Origin: Microbacterium sp. CBA3102
GTDB lineage: Bacteria > Actinomycetota > Actinomycetes > Actinomycetales > Microbacteriaceae
Assembly (NCBI RefSeq): GCF_007954505.1
Contig: NZ_CP042412.1
Span: 2,604,001 to 2,668,000, forward strand
Direction of reading: 5' to 3'
Length of the DNA: 64,000 nt
The translations under genes and the position numbers were made by a program. Below the pieces are notes generated by a model. The model searched no databases and was not told the origin of the DNA. It saw only the letters and a program-made list of their open reading frames with translations. This document shows, one piece after another, positions 26,615 to 35,594 of this stretch (positions are counted from its first letter, which is position 1; the number at the start of each line of letters is the position of its first letter).

Positions 26615-28147
26615 GTGAACACACATCCTGGACGTGCGCGCGCACGCCGAACGACCATCACGGCCATCGCCGCGACAGCGCTCACCGCTGTCATGACGTT
26701 CGTGGGCGCCGGAGCGGCGACAGCCGCGGAGTACGACTATCCCGCGGCCATCGACGCGGCATCGATCACCGTCACGACGATGAACGGGGGATCATCGGTC
26801 ACGCAGTACCAGCAGATCCGTGTCGATGCCGAGTGGGCGGTGCCGGACGGCGCCGTCGACGGGCAGAAGTTCGGATTCACGCTGCCGAGCCAGTTCGGAC
26901 GCGCCGGGATGACGTTCTCGGTGCCGTCCGTCGAGGATCCGAGTCAGACCGTCGCCGAATGCACCGTGAGCGCCGACGCCGCCCCCGTCGTCACCTGCAC
27001 GCTCACAGACTTCGTGGACGGACGCACGGGAGTCAACGGATCGCTGTGGTTCGCAGCCAGCGCTGACGAACAGACGACCGAGAGCACGGTGGAGTTCGTC
27101 GTCGACGGCAAGATCACGCCCGTCGAGGTCCCCGGTGGCGGGATCGGTCCGGCGTCGCCCTTGCCCACGGAACCGCAGAAGTGGTCATGGCAGACGGCCG
27201 ACGGCAGGATCGCGTGGCAGCTGGTCCTTCCCGGCGCACAGTTCCAGAACGTCGATTCCCTCGTCATCCACGACATGCTGGCCACGGCCGACGACCAGTT
27301 CGCCGAGCATCACAACGAAGATGGGGCGCTCGTCGTCTGGAGCACGGACGGACTCGACCAGGACGCCAAGGACGTGTCGAACTGGACCGGCGGCTGGAAC
27401 GCGGAGGGAACGGGGTTCGATCTCGTGATCCCCGGGCCGATCGACCCGACGCGCACCTACTTCGTCAAGTACTTCACCGTGCCGAGTTCGCAGGCCGCCG
27501 GCGCCACCTACGGGAACGTGGCCGACGTGAACGGTCTCACGCTGCGGAATGACCTGGCCTGGCGCGTCACGGGCGGGGGCACAGGCGACGGCAGCGCGTC
27601 GGGTGACTTCACGCTGACCAAGGTTCTCGAAGGATCGGGCTCGTCGGAGGTTCCGGCCGACGCGGTCTACACGGTCCGCTACAGCTACGGCGAACCGGCG
27701 GTGGAGCGGACGCTCACGGTGGCTGCCGGAGAGGCGACGTCTCGAATTTCGTTGCCTGCGGGTACCCTCGTCACCCTCGTGGAACTCACGCCTCCGGCCG
27801 TCGAGGGGGTCGAGTGGGGTACGCCTGTGTTCTCCGGCAGCGGCGTCAGCGGGCGGGCCGATGGGTCAGCCCAGTTCACGATCGGCGGGGGTGCGGCCAT
27901 CGCGATCACGCTCACGAACACCGCCACAGTGACGCCGCCGGTGGTTCCGCCGACCACGCCCGACACGGGCACCCCGCCCGACGCGGTCACCCCGCCGAAC
28001 GAGCTTCCGCTGACGGGGCAGGGATCACTGGCCACAACCGGTGGAGACGTGCCGGCGGGGTACCTCTGGGGCGGGGGAGCAGCGCTCCTGCTCGGCATCG
28101 CTCTGACGGTGTTTGCTGGGGCACGGGCCCGCCGACGTCAGGAGTGA
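26615..28147 (+). CDS. Cell-wall-anchored surface protein with Ig-like and DUF5979-type domains
   Basis: A secreted 510-residue protein. The signal peptide ends near AGAATAA|EYDY. About residues 40-170 resemble Ig-like adhesin folds of Gram-positive surface proteins; a second beta-rich part reaches about 330. About 335-435 (TLTKVLEGSGSSEVPADAVY and on) fits DUF5979, a stalk-like repeat. A proline/threonine linker leads to a sorting signal: LPLTG and, seven residues on, LATTG, then a hydrophobic helix and an RARRRQE tail. A ggggagaaac ribosome site supports the GTG start. An adhesive or matrix role is inferred. No sortase gene lies in this window. Confidence 0.83.
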   Translation: MNTHPGRARARRTTITAIAATALTAVMTFVGAGAATAAEYDYPAAIDAASITVTTMNGGSSVTQYQQIRVDAEWAVPDGAVDGQKFGFTLPSQFGRAGMTFSVPSVEDPSQTVAECTVSADAAPVVTCTLTDFVDGRTGVNGSLWFAASADEQTTESTVEFVVDGKITPVEVPGGGIGPASPLPTEPQKWSWQTADGRIAWQLVLPGAQFQNVDSLVIHDMLATADDQFAEHHNEDGALVVWSTDGLDQDAKDVSNWTGGWNAEGTGFDLVIPGPIDPTRTYFVKYFTVPSSQAAGATYGNVADVNGLTLRNDLAWRVTGGGTGDGSASGDFTLTKVLEGSGSSEVPADAVYTVRYSYGEPAVERTLTVAAGEATSRISLPAGTLVTLVELTPPAVEGVEWGTPVFSGSGVSGRADGSAQFTIGGGAAIAITLTNTATVTPPVVPPTTPDTGTPPDAVTPPNELPLTGQGSLATTGGDVPAGYLWGGGAALLLGIALTVFAGARARRRQE

Positions 28148-28169
28148 GACGCAGCTCGGTCGACCCGTG

Positions 28170-28652
28170 CTACGCGACGGGGATGACGGCCCCGTTCGTG
28201 ATCACCCGAAGATGCTCGAAGGTGAGGGGCATCACGGTGTGCGGGTGACCGGCCGCAGCCCAGAGCTCATCGTGATCCTGGAGCGCCTCGTCGAGGAAGG
28301 TGCGCAGCGGCGCGGGGTGTCCGACGGGCGCCACGCCGCCGATCGCCTGGCCGGTAGCGGCGCGGACCACGGACGCCGGTGCCATCGAGACCTCCGCCGC
28401 CCCGATGCTCTCGGTCAGGACGGCGAAGTCTGCGCGGTGTCCGCCGCTGGTCATGATGAGGACGGGTTCGCCATCGGCGAGGAACACCAGGCTGTTCGCG
28501 ATCGCCGCGACGTCACATCCGATCGCGGCCGCCGCTTCGGCCGCCGTGCGCGCCGAGTCGGGAAGGACACGGATCGTGGTGTCCACGCCCGCATCGACCA
28601 GGTGCTGCTGCACGAGCCTGCTGCGTTCCGGGAGGAGGGTGCCTTCGCTCAT
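28170..28652 (-). CDS. YbaK/EbsC family aminoacyl-tRNA deacylase
   Basis: A 160-residue protein of the YbaK editing-domain family, which hydrolyses mischarged Cys- or Ala-tRNAPro. Typical segments are IANSLVFLADGEPVLIMTSG, followed by DFAVLTE, GGVAPVGHPAPLRTFLDEAL, and AAAGHPHTVMPLTFEHL. The start is the ATG at 28652: residues further upstream in the open frame do not belong to the domain and a -10 box lies there. It converges on the surface-protein gene and is upstream of nothing obvious. Which mischarged tRNA it edits cannot be told. Confidence 0.85.
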   Translation of the reverse strand: MSEGTLLPERSRLVQQHLVDAGVDTTIRVLPDSARTAAEAAAAIGCDVAAIANSLVFLADGEPVLIMTSGGHRADFAVLTESIGAAEVSMAPASVVRAATGQAIGGVAPVGHPAPLRTFLDEALQDHDELWAAAGHPHTVMPLTFEHLRVITNGAVIPVA

Positions 28653-28658
28653 CGCCCC

Positions 28659-28664
28659 ACGATA
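28659..28664 (-). promoter_or_regulatory. -10 box of the YbaK gene
   Basis: TATCGT on the minus strand, 6 bases before the ATG at 28652. Confidence 0.45.
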
Positions 28665-28695
28665 TCCAATGCTGCTCCGCCGCCTGTCCTCCTGG

Positions 28696-29925
28696 TCAGC
28701 CGGCGTCGCCGACGAGGATCGCGGCCGCATCCTCGGTGGCGGTGTCCTGCGGCTGGTCGTCGATGTGTGCGAGAACGCGTCGACCGAGGAACACGGTCAG
28801 CGCGGCGAGCAACACGGACACCGCCGCGAAGAGGTACGGCACCGTCGCGTTGAACGCGTGCCACAGCAGGGCGGCGATCGGAGGCGCCATCGCACCTCCG
28901 AGGAAGCGCACGGCCGAGTACGCGGAGGACGCGACCGAGCGCGGGAGATCGGTGGCCTCCATCACAGCCTCGGTGAGCACGGTGTTCATCACACCGAGCA
29001 GCAGGCCGCCGATGACGATGCACGCCACCAGGGCCGGTGCGCTCCCGACGACGAGCCCGGCGACGACCAGATCGGCCGCGAGCAAGGGGAGGACGAGAAG
29101 GATGATGCGGGTGCGCGGTATCCGACGCATCAGCACGGGGGCCACCCACACACTCGTGACGGCGAGGGCGACTCCCCATCCGAAGAAAGTGAGACCGATG
29201 CCGAGCGCGCCGAAGCCGAGGGGGAACGGTGAGAAGGCCAGCAGCACGAAGAAGCCGATGTTGTAGAACAGCGCAGCGATCGCGAGGGTCGCGAGTGCCG
29301 GGCGACGCAGTGCGGTGAACGGAGCGGAGAACGGCACCGGCACCCTCTTCTCACCCGGACCGCGGAGCAACACGAGCACGGCGACGAAGGCGATCGCCAT
29401 CAGCACGACGACGCCGAAGAACGGTCCCCTCCAGCTCTGCTCGCCGAGGATGCCGCCGAGCAGAGGGCCCACGGCGATGCCGAGGCCGAGCGCCGCTTCG
29501 TACAGGATGATCGCCGCGCTGCTCCCGCCGGACGCCGCGCCCACGATGGTCGCGAGCGCCGTCGAGATGAACAGCGCGTTTCCGAGCCCCCATCCGGCAC
29601 GGAAGCCGATGACCGCGTCGACGCTGCCGCTCACGGCGCAGAGGAGCGCGAAGACCACGATCAGCGCGAGGCCGATCAGCAGGGTCGCTTTTGCGCCGAT
29701 CCGGCTGGAGATCCAGCTGGTGACGAGCATCGCGAGCCCGGTGACGAGGAGATAGCTGGTGAACAGCAGTTCCGTCTCGACCGGAGACGCCTGGAGCGAA
29801 TCGGCGATCGCGGGAAGGATGGGATCGACGAGGCCGATGCCCATGAAAGCGACCACGCACGCGAACGCGACCGCCCAGACCTGCGCGGGCTGCTTCCACA
29901 CCGATGAGGTGGTGGGGGTGTTCAC
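28696..29925 (-). CDS. MFS transporter, drug-efflux type (12 TM)
   Basis: A 409-residue major facilitator with twelve hydrophobic segments. The N-terminal half has VAFMGIGLVDPILPAIADSL, typical of DHA1 exporters, then GLAMLVTSWISSRIGAKATL at the loop 2-3 A motif and ALGLGIAVGPLLGGILGE, the motif C that marks antiporters. It starts at a GTG with a caggagaatctcg ribosome site that overlaps the stop of marR by four bases. The marR coupling points to substrate-induced export of a toxic or phenolic compound; the substrate is not known. Confidence 0.9.
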   Translation of the reverse strand: MNTPTTSSVWKQPAQVWAVAFACVVAFMGIGLVDPILPAIADSLQASPVETELLFTSYLLVTGLAMLVTSWISSRIGAKATLLIGLALIVVFALLCAVSGSVDAVIGFRAGWGLGNALFISTALATIVGAASGGSSAAIILYEAALGLGIAVGPLLGGILGEQSWRGPFFGVVVLMAIAFVAVLVLLRGPGEKRVPVPFSAPFTALRRPALATLAIAALFYNIGFFVLLAFSPFPLGFGALGIGLTFFGWGVALAVTSVWVAPVLMRRIPRTRIILLVLPLLAADLVVAGLVVGSAPALVACIVIGGLLLGVMNTVLTEAVMEATDLPRSVASSAYSAVRFLGGAMAPPIAALLWHAFNATVPYLFAAVSVLLAALTVFLGRRVLAHIDDQPQDTATEDAAAILVGDAG

Positions 29926-30359
29926 CGAGATTCTCCTGTTCGTTCTGTGGCGGTGTGTGCGGCGAGGATCTCCGCCGCACGAGTGAGAGCCGACCAGTCC
30001 TCCTCGCTCAACGCCGCGAATCGAGGCGCCAGCGTCTCCCGGAACTCCGCACGCCACGCATCGATGGCGGCGGCGCCCTGCGGCGTGATGTCGACGACGG
30101 TCGCGCGGGAATCGTCGGCGTCGGGGGAGCGGAGGACGAGTCCCTCGCGTTCCAGGCCCCCGATGAGCCGGGTCATCCCGGGCTGGGTCGTGCGGGCGGC
30201 AGCGGCGAGCTCTCCCACACGTCGCGATCCTGACTGCTCCAGAAGGCTGAGTACTCGCCACTGTGCAGCGGGTGCCTCGTTGCCGGCATCCTGAGCGGCG
30301 ATGCGTCCGAGGGCATATCCCGAGAGCACCAGTGAGGGGATGACATCCGAGCGATTCAT
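29922..30359 (-). CDS. MarR family transcriptional regulator
   Basis: A 145-residue winged-helix regulator. The recognition region is RRVGELAAAARTTQPGMTRL and the wing is LVLRSPDADDSRATVVDITPQG, with the DxRA motif (D102-S-R-A) of the family. It is translationally coupled to the MFS gene downstream (GTGA overlap), so it likely represses its own operon until a ligand binds. The ATG lies inside the left arm of a palindrome and 7 bases after a -10 box, so the message is leaderless. Confidence 0.92.
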   Translation of the reverse strand: MNRSDVIPSLVLSGYALGRIAAQDAGNEAPAAQWRVLSLLEQSGSRRVGELAAAARTTQPGMTRLIGGLEREGLVLRSPDADDSRATVVDITPQGAAAIDAWRAEFRETLAPRFAALSEEDWSALTRAAEILAAHTATERTGESR

Positions 30360-30386
30360 ACCAGCGAGTATATACCCGCTGGTATG
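30357..30386. promoter_or_regulatory. MarR operator over the marR promoter
   Basis: CATACCAGCG (30357-30366) and CGCTGGTATG (30377-30386) are perfect 10-bp arms around a 10-base spacer. The minus-strand -10 box TATACT sits in the spacer (30367-30372) and the left arm contains the marR start codon. A bound dimer would cover promoter and start together. Confidence 0.75.
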
Positions 30387-30395
30387 TAAATGGAT

Positions 30396-31184
30396 CTAGC
30401 GTCGGGCGCCGGCGATCCGGGCGGAGAGCTGGTGGGCGTGCGCGAGAAGGGTTCGTCCGAGCTCGGCCAGACGCTCGGGGCCGAATCGGAACTCCACGCC
30501 CGTCAGGCTCAATGCCCACTCCGGTCGCCCGCTGCGATCGAAGACGGCCGCGCCGATGCCCCAGCTGCCCTCGACGATCAGGCCGGGGTTCACCGAGTAT
30601 CCGCGCTCCTTCGTCTCGGTCAGGCGGGTGCGCAGAGCGGAGGGGCCGTGTGCTCGCCCCCACCCGCTCTCGAGCTCGGGGTGCCGGCCGAGATACGCGT
30701 CCACATCGTGGTCAGGAAGGAAAGCCAGGATCGCGAGCCCTGCACTCGCCACACCGAGGGGGAACCGGACTCCTTCGCTCAGGACGAAGGAGCGGATCGG
30801 GAACGAGCCTTCCTCGCGCAGCAGGCACACCGTCTCGTCCGCACGGCGCACCGAGAAGAACGCGCTCTCCTCGGTCTTGACGGCCAGTGAGCGCACGATG
30901 TCCCGTGCGAGCGCGGTCACGTCGTAGCGCGCCGCCGCCACGGACCCCATGAGGAACAGCTCAGGGCCGGGCATCCAGAGCGTGCTGTCCTCGTCTCGAT
31001 CGACGAGCCCCTCGGCCCGCAGTGCGCTCAGGAGACGGTGCGCGGTCGAGCGGGACAGGTCGGCGGCGCGGGCGAGGTCGTGCAGGCTCGCGCCGTCCAC
31101 GCCGGAAGACGTCACGAGGCGGAGGAGGCGTGCCGCTCGGGCGATCGCCTGTGCGCCGGGGACGGAACGGTCGGGGGATTCCAT
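30396..31184 (-). CDS. IclR family transcriptional regulator
   Basis: A 262-residue regulator with an N-terminal winged helix (about residues 10-70; GASLHDLARAADLSRSTAHR) and a C-terminal IclR ligand domain (ESAFFSVRRADETVCLLREE, FPLGVASAGLAILA, GYSVNPGLIVEGSWGIGAAV). It is divergent from the SCOT/thiolase operon, so it most likely controls that operon in response to a pathway metabolite such as acetoacetate. The start is the ATG at 31184; the longer open frame passes through the shared promoter region. Its 3' end lies 10 bases from the marR operator. Confidence 0.9.
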   Translation of the reverse strand: MESPDRSVPGAQAIARAARLLRLVTSSGVDGASLHDLARAADLSRSTAHRLLSALRAEGLVDRDEDSTLWMPGPELFLMGSVAAARYDVTALARDIVRSLAVKTEESAFFSVRRADETVCLLREEGSFPIRSFVLSEGVRFPLGVASAGLAILAFLPDHDVDAYLGRHPELESGWGRAHGPSALRTRLTETKERGYSVNPGLIVEGSWGIGAAVFDRSGRPEWALSLTGVEFRFGPERLAELGRTLLAHAHQLSARIAGARR

Positions 31185-31191
31185 ATTGTGG

Positions 31192-31197
31192 ACGCTA
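31192..31197 (-). promoter_or_regulatory. -10 box of the iclR-type gene
   Basis: TAGCGT on the minus strand, 7 bases before the ATG at 31184; no ribosome site. Confidence 0.4.
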
Positions 31198-31203
31198 CCT
31201 CCG

Positions 31204-31217
31204 GATGTGACCACATC
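31204..31217. promoter_or_regulatory. Candidate IclR operator
   Basis: GATGTG-AC-CACATC, a perfect 6-bp inverted repeat in the 105-base divergent region, close to the regulator's own -10 box and upstream of the CoA-transferase genes. Confidence 0.5.
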
Positions 31218-31289
31218 ACAAGAACGGACTGCCCCCGGGCGCCGGGAGAGGGGGAAGCTGGAGACACGCACGCTTTCGAAGGAGCAGAC

Positions 31290-32063
31290 GTGATCGACAA
31301 ACAATGGGAGTCACCGGCCGAAGCCGTCTCCGACATCCCGGACGGCGCCTCGCTGGCCGTCGGCGGCTTCGGCCTGTCCGGTAATCCGATCGCCTTGATC
31401 GAGGCACTGCTGGCACAGGGGACGAAGGACCTCAGCGTCGTGAGCAACAACTGCGGCGTCGACGACTGGGGGCTCGGGGTCCTGCTGGCCGCGCAGCGCA
31501 TCCGGAAGATGACGTCGTCCTATGTGGGGGAGAACAAAGAGTTCGAGCGCCAGTTCTTGAGCGGCGAGCTCGAACTCGAGCTCACGCCTCAAGGGACCCT
31601 GGCTGAGAAGCTGCGGGCAGGCGGCTCGGGCATCGCGGCCTTCTACACGCAGACCGGCGTGGGCACCCAGGTCGCGGAGGGCGGTCTGCCTCGTCGATAC
31701 AACTCGGACGGCTCGATCGCCGTCGCCTCTCCCGTCAAGGACGTCCGCGCGTTCGACGTGGACGGCGTGCCCCAGGAGTTCGTCCTGGAAGAGGCCATCG
31801 TCACCGACTTCGCGCTCGTGCACGCGGCGCAAGGCGATCGCCACGGCAACCTCGTCTTCAACAAGGCCGCACGCAACTTCAATCCCCTCGCCGCGATGGC
31901 GGGCCGGATCTGCATCGCGCAGGTCGAACGACTCGTGGAGCCGGGCGAGCTCGACCCCGACAGCATCCACCTCCCCGGAGTCTTCGTGCACCGCATCGTC
32001 GAGGTCGGCACCGATATCCCCAAGCGCATCGAACGGCGGACCGTCGCCGTGGAAGGAGCCTGA
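31290..32063 (+). CDS. scoA: 3-oxoacid CoA-transferase (SCOT) subunit A
   Basis: Subunit A of succinyl-CoA:3-ketoacid CoA-transferase, which activates acetoacetate with succinyl-CoA. The 257 residues carry the oxyanion/CoA glycine motif [23 protein letters not shown], the long match [20 protein letters not shown], and [16 protein letters not shown]. These are SCOT features and not those of 3-oxoadipate transferase (PcaI). An insertion of about 20 residues after [10 protein letters not shown] is present. It starts at a GTG after gaaggagcagac. Subunit B follows one base later, and a thiolase completes the operon. Confidence 0.92.
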   Translation: MIDKQWESPAEAVSDIPDGASLAVGGFGLSGNPIALIEALLAQGTKDLSVVSNNCGVDDWGLGVLLAAQRIRKMTSSYVGENKEFERQFLSGELELELTPQGTLAEKLRAGGSGIAAFYTQTGVGTQVAEGGLPRRYNSDGSIAVASPVKDVRAFDVDGVPQEFVLEEAIVTDFALVHAAQGDRHGNLVFNKAARNFNPLAAMAGRICIAQVERLVEPGELDPDSIHLPGVFVHRIVEVGTDIPKRIERRTVAVEGA

Positions 32064-32064
32064 G

Positions 32065-32730
32065 ATGGCACTCTCGCGAGACCAGATGGCTGCCCGAGCC
32101 GCAGTCGAGCTCCCGGACGGTGCCTACGTGAACCTCGGGATCGGACTCCCCACGCTCGTGCCCAACCATGTGCCTGCCGGGACCACGGTCGTGCTGCAGT
32201 CGGAGAACGGCATCCTCGGCGTCGGACCCTACCCCCGGGAAGAGGCCGTCGACCCCGACCTGATCAACGCCGGCAAGGAGACGGTCACGACCCTCCCGGG
32301 CGCCGCCTTCTTCGACTCGGCCACGAGCTTCGGCATGATCCGCGGCGGGAAGATCGATGCCGCCGTCCTCGGTGCCATGCAGGTGTCTGCCGCCGGTGAT
32401 CTCGCGAACTGGATGATCCCGGGCAAGATGGTCAAGGGGCCGGGTGGCGCCATGGATCTCGTTCACGGCGCAGCGCGCGTCATCGTGCTCATGGAGCACG
32501 TCGCGAAGGACGGCTCGGCCAAGATCGTCGACGAATGCACACTCCCGTTGACCGGTCGTGCGGTGGTCGATCGGATCATCACCGACCTGGCCGTGATCGA
32601 CGTCACGGAGGAAGGGCTCGTCCTCGTCGAGACGGCGCCCGGCGTCACCGTCGACGAGGTCGTCGACGCGACACAGCCCCCGCTCGCCATCCACCCGGAT
32701 CTCCTCGAGGGAAGGACCCCTGCACCATGA
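32065..32730 (+). CDS. scoB: 3-oxoacid CoA-transferase (SCOT) subunit B
   Basis: Partner of ScoA; carries the catalytic glutamate that forms the enzyme-CoA thioester, E47 in [15 protein letters not shown]. Other conserved parts are [17 protein letters not shown] and [15 protein letters not shown]. The 221-residue length is standard. A ggaaggag ribosome site lies in the end of scoA. The stop overlaps the thiolase start (ATGA), so CoA transfer and thiolysis genes are made together. Confidence 0.93.
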   Translation: MALSRDQMAARAAVELPDGAYVNLGIGLPTLVPNHVPAGTTVVLQSENGILGVGPYPREEAVDPDLINAGKETVTTLPGAAFFDSATSFGMIRGGKIDAAVLGAMQVSAAGDLANWMIPGKMVKGPGGAMDLVHGAARVIVLMEHVAKDGSAKIVDECTLPLTGRAVVDRIITDLAVIDVTEEGLVLVETAPGVTVDEVVDATQPPLAIHPDLLEGRTPAP

Positions 32731-33917
32731 ACGACACCGAGAACGACATCGTCATCGTCTCCGCGGCCCGTACGCCGCAGGGGCGGCTGAAGGGACAACT
32801 GGCCGCCTTCACGGCGCCGCAGCTCGGATCCTTCGCGATCCGTGGCGCGCTCGCGCAGGCTTCGGTCGATCCGGCCGACATCGACGCGGTGATCGTGGGG
32901 CAGGTGCTGGCCGCGGGCTCGGGGCAGAACGCGGCGCGCCAGGCGGCGATCGGCGCGGGCATCGGCTGGGATGTGCCGGCCCACTCGGTCAACAAGGTGT
33001 GTCTGTCCGGATTGACGGCCATCATCGACGCGGCGCGGATGATCGCCACGGGCGACGCGGACGTGGTGGTGGCAGCGGGGATGGAATCGATGACGCGGGC
33101 GCCGCACATGCTCATGGGCTCGCGCGACGGCTGGACGTACGGGAGCGTCGAGGTCCTCGACCACATGGCCTACGACGGTCTCACCGATGCGTACGACCGC
33201 GAGAGCATGGGCGCGTCCACGGAACGCCACAACGCCCGTTTCGAGCTCACCCGGGAGGCGCAGGATCGCGTCGCCGCGCTGTCGCACCAGCGCGCGGCCG
33301 CCGCGCAGGAAGCGGGAGTCTTCGATGCGGAGATCGTGACGGTCGAGGTGCCGCAGCGCCGGGGGGAGCCGCTGCGGGTCACGAAAGACGAGGGGGTCCG
33401 CCCCGACACCACGGTCGACACGCTGGCCGGACTGCGTGCCGCCTTCGCCGAGGGCGGTTCGATCACTGCGGGGAACTCGTCCCAGATCTCCGACGGCGCA
33501 TCGGCCGTGATCGTCACGACGCGGCGCACGGCGGAGGCGAAGGGCTGGCCCATCCTGGCCCGGGTGGGGGCGAGCGGTCAGACCGCCGGACCGGACAACT
33601 CGCTGCAGGCGCAGCCGGCGCGCGCGATCGAGCGCGCCTGTCAGAAGCAGGGCATCACGCCCGCGGATCTCGATGTCGTGGAGATCAATGAGGCCTTCGG
33701 TGCTGTCGTGGCACGCTCGCAGACCGAGCTCGGACTGGATGAGGGCATCGTGAACATCCACGGAGGGGGCATCGCGATCGGCCACCCGATCGGGGCCTCC
33801 GGTAACCGTCTCGTGGTCCATGCGGTGCACGAACTCGTGCGTCGAGGCGGAGGAACTGCTGCCGTCGGACTCTGCGGGGGAGGCGGTCAGGGCGAAGCGC
33901 TGATCCTCACACGCTGA
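32727..33917 (+). CDS. atoB: Acetyl-CoA C-acetyltransferase (thiolase)
   Basis: Cleaves acetoacetyl-CoA to two acetyl-CoA, finishing acetoacetate breakdown started by SCOT; it can also run in reverse. The 396 residues include the nucleophile C92 in [39 protein letters not shown], the histidine motif [14 protein letters not shown] and the second cysteine in [11 protein letters not shown]. The start is the ATG overlapping scoB. A 3-oxoadipyl-CoA thiolase is the alternative, but the SCOT-type partner argues for acetoacetyl-CoA. No terminator is obvious in the 24 bases to the convergent gene. Confidence 0.92.
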   Translation: MNDTENDIVIVSAARTPQGRLKGQLAAFTAPQLGSFAIRGALAQASVDPADIDAVIVGQVLAAGSGQNAARQAAIGAGIGWDVPAHSVNKVCLSGLTAIIDAARMIATGDADVVVAAGMESMTRAPHMLMGSRDGWTYGSVEVLDHMAYDGLTDAYDRESMGASTERHNARFELTREAQDRVAALSHQRAAAAQEAGVFDAEIVTVEVPQRRGEPLRVTKDEGVRPDTTVDTLAGLRAAFAEGGSITAGNSSQISDGASAVIVTTRRTAEAKGWPILARVGASGQTAGPDNSLQAQPARAIERACQKQGITPADLDVVEINEAFGAVVARSQTELGLDEGIVNIHGGGIAIGHPIGASGNRLVVHAVHELVRRGGGTAAVGLCGGGGQGEALILTR

Positions 33918-33941
33918 TGTGTCCGTCCAGGGCGCTCGGAC

Positions 33942-34241
33942 TCAGCGCCGTGCGTCCTGGGCGTGGTCCTGCGTGTCGGCGAGCGCCTTCTGCGAACGGA
34001 ACTGGAGCCGCTGGGCCTTCTTCGCCTTCTTGACCGACTGCGGCGAGTCGGCATCGACGAGCACACCGCGACGTTCACGGTTCATGTCGACGACGGCTCC
34101 GATCGCCAGAGCCATCGTGATGCCCCAGCTCAGCCACGACAGAAGGGCGCGCCAGGTGATGGGCTGTTCGCGGGTGCCGCGCAGCAGGGAGACACCCGCG
34201 GAGATCGCAGCGACGAGTCCGGTGCTGAAGAGGTAGCGCAT
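33942..34241 (-). CDS. Small membrane protein of unknown function
   Basis: A 99-residue protein with two predicted helices (about residues 4-20 and 30-50) followed by a highly charged tail rich in R, K, Q and D that would lie in the cytoplasm. I recognise no family. It has its own -10 box 6 bases before the ATG and lies between the convergent thiolase gene and the aminotransferase pseudogene on the same strand. Confidence 0.65.
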   Translation of the reverse strand: MRYLFSTGLVAAISAGVSLLRGTREQPITWRALLSWLSWGITMALAIGAVVDMNRERRGVLVDADSPQSVKKAKKAQRLQFRSQKALADTQDHAQDARR

Positions 34242-34247
34242 CCCTTT

Positions 34248-34253
34248 ACGCTA
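34248..34253 (-). promoter_or_regulatory. -10 box of the small membrane protein gene
   Basis: TAGCGT on the minus strand, 6 bases before the ATG at 34241. It overlaps the last codons of the aminotransferase frame. Confidence 0.45.
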
Positions 34254-35455
34254 CCCGTCCGCACCCCATGTCGCACCGAGCCTTGACAAGCCCTCCCGGA
34301 TCCTGGCAGGGGAGTAGGTCGTGAAGGACAGGCGCAACGTCCGTGGATCCGGGGTGCCGGAGGAGAACGACGTGCCGGGGACGAACGCGACGTCCCGAGC
34401 CAGCGCTCTCCTGAGCGCTGTCGTGGCGTCGAAGCCCTCCGGGAGGCGGACCCAGACGAACATGCCGCCGTCCGGTCGAGTCCACGTGCTGCCCTCGGGC
34501 AGCGCGGTCGGCAGCGCCTCGAGCATCGCGTCGCGGCGGGCGGCGTACGCGTCGCGGATCCGGTCGAGCGCGGGCTCACTGCGACCGGAGACGAGGTAGT
34601 GGGCGGCCGCCGCTTGATCGATGGTCGAGGTGTGCAGATCGGCTGCCTGCTTGGCGATCGTCACGGTCGAGCGGATGTCGGCCGTCGTGCGGATCCACCC
34701 GATTCGCAGGCCGGGAGCGATCACCTTCGAGAAGCTGCCGAGGCTGACGACATGCTCGGGTGCGAGCTCGGCCAGCGAGGGGAGGGGGTCGCCCGAATAC
34801 CTCAGTTGGCGGTACGGCTCGTCTTCGATGATGCGGAATCCTCGGCTCCTCGCGATCTCCGCGATGCGTCTGCGGGCCTCGAGCCCGTGTGTTCGGCCCG
34901 TCGGATTCTGGAACGTGGGCACCGTGTAGAAGAACTTCGGGCCGTGCGTCGGCGCCAGTCTGTCCAGCGCCTCGAGATCCAGGTCATCACCGTTCGCGGG
35001 AACGCCCACCACGTGCGCTCCCGCCAGCGCGAACGTCTGCAGGGCGGCGAGATAGCAGGGCTCTTCCACGAGGATCGTGTCTCCGGGGTCGAGCAGTGTC
35101 GTCGCGAGCAGTCCGAGACCCTGCTGCGAACCCGTCGTGATGATCAGATCGGATGCGGCGGTGGGCAGTCCGTCGATCGAATAGCGCCGCGCGACCTCTT
35201 CCCGCAACCGCGGGTCGCCTTCCGACGTGGAGTACTGCAGCACACCGGGAGAGGCCAGGACGGCGTCGAACGCAGCACGGATGCCGTCCACGTCGAAGAG
35301 CTCGGGGGCGGGAGACCCCCGGCGAACGAGATGACCTCCGGCCGCTCGGTCAGTGCGAGCAGGTCACGCACCGGGGAAGTCTTGGCCGTTCCGGCCCGCT
35401 GCGAGCGTGAGGGAAGCGGGACGGTCGCCGCGGCGACAGGGGCGGTGGTGGGCAA
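34251..35455 (-). pseudogene. PLP-dependent aminotransferase (MocR/2-aminoadipate type), frameshifted
   Basis: A class I/II aminotransferase split by one frameshift. The upstream frame (TTG start at 35455 after a gaggagga ribosome site) runs PLPTTAPVAAATVPLPSRSQ to RPEVISFAGG. The match then continues in another frame as SPAPELFDVDGIRAAF to the end. One extra base in the C run at 35316-35320 restores a continuous 401-codon gene reading FAGGSPAPELFD. The rest is intact: SFSKVIAPGLRIGW holds the PLP lysine, and PTFQNPTGRTHG and RLSFTTYSP are present. Without repair, a start at the ATG 35291 would lack the first 55 residues. Real mutation or homopolymer miscall cannot be told apart here. Confidence 0.8.
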
Positions 35456-35594
35456 CGGAATCCTCCTCGGGAGCGGCAGCGTGAGACGGGTGCCGCCCAG
35501 GATAGACCCTCCCTGCACCGGCGGATTCCCGGGCTTTCCTCGTCCACATCCGCTATCCTGGGTGCGTCGCGGCTCGCCCGCGGCCGCACACACC

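Noticed and set aside
31290..33917. Reading the CoA-transferase/thiolase operon as pcaIJF (3-oxoadipate pathway)
   Set aside because: An IclR neighbour made this tempting, but subunit A has the SCOT signature [17 protein letters not shown] and no other protocatechuate genes are present.
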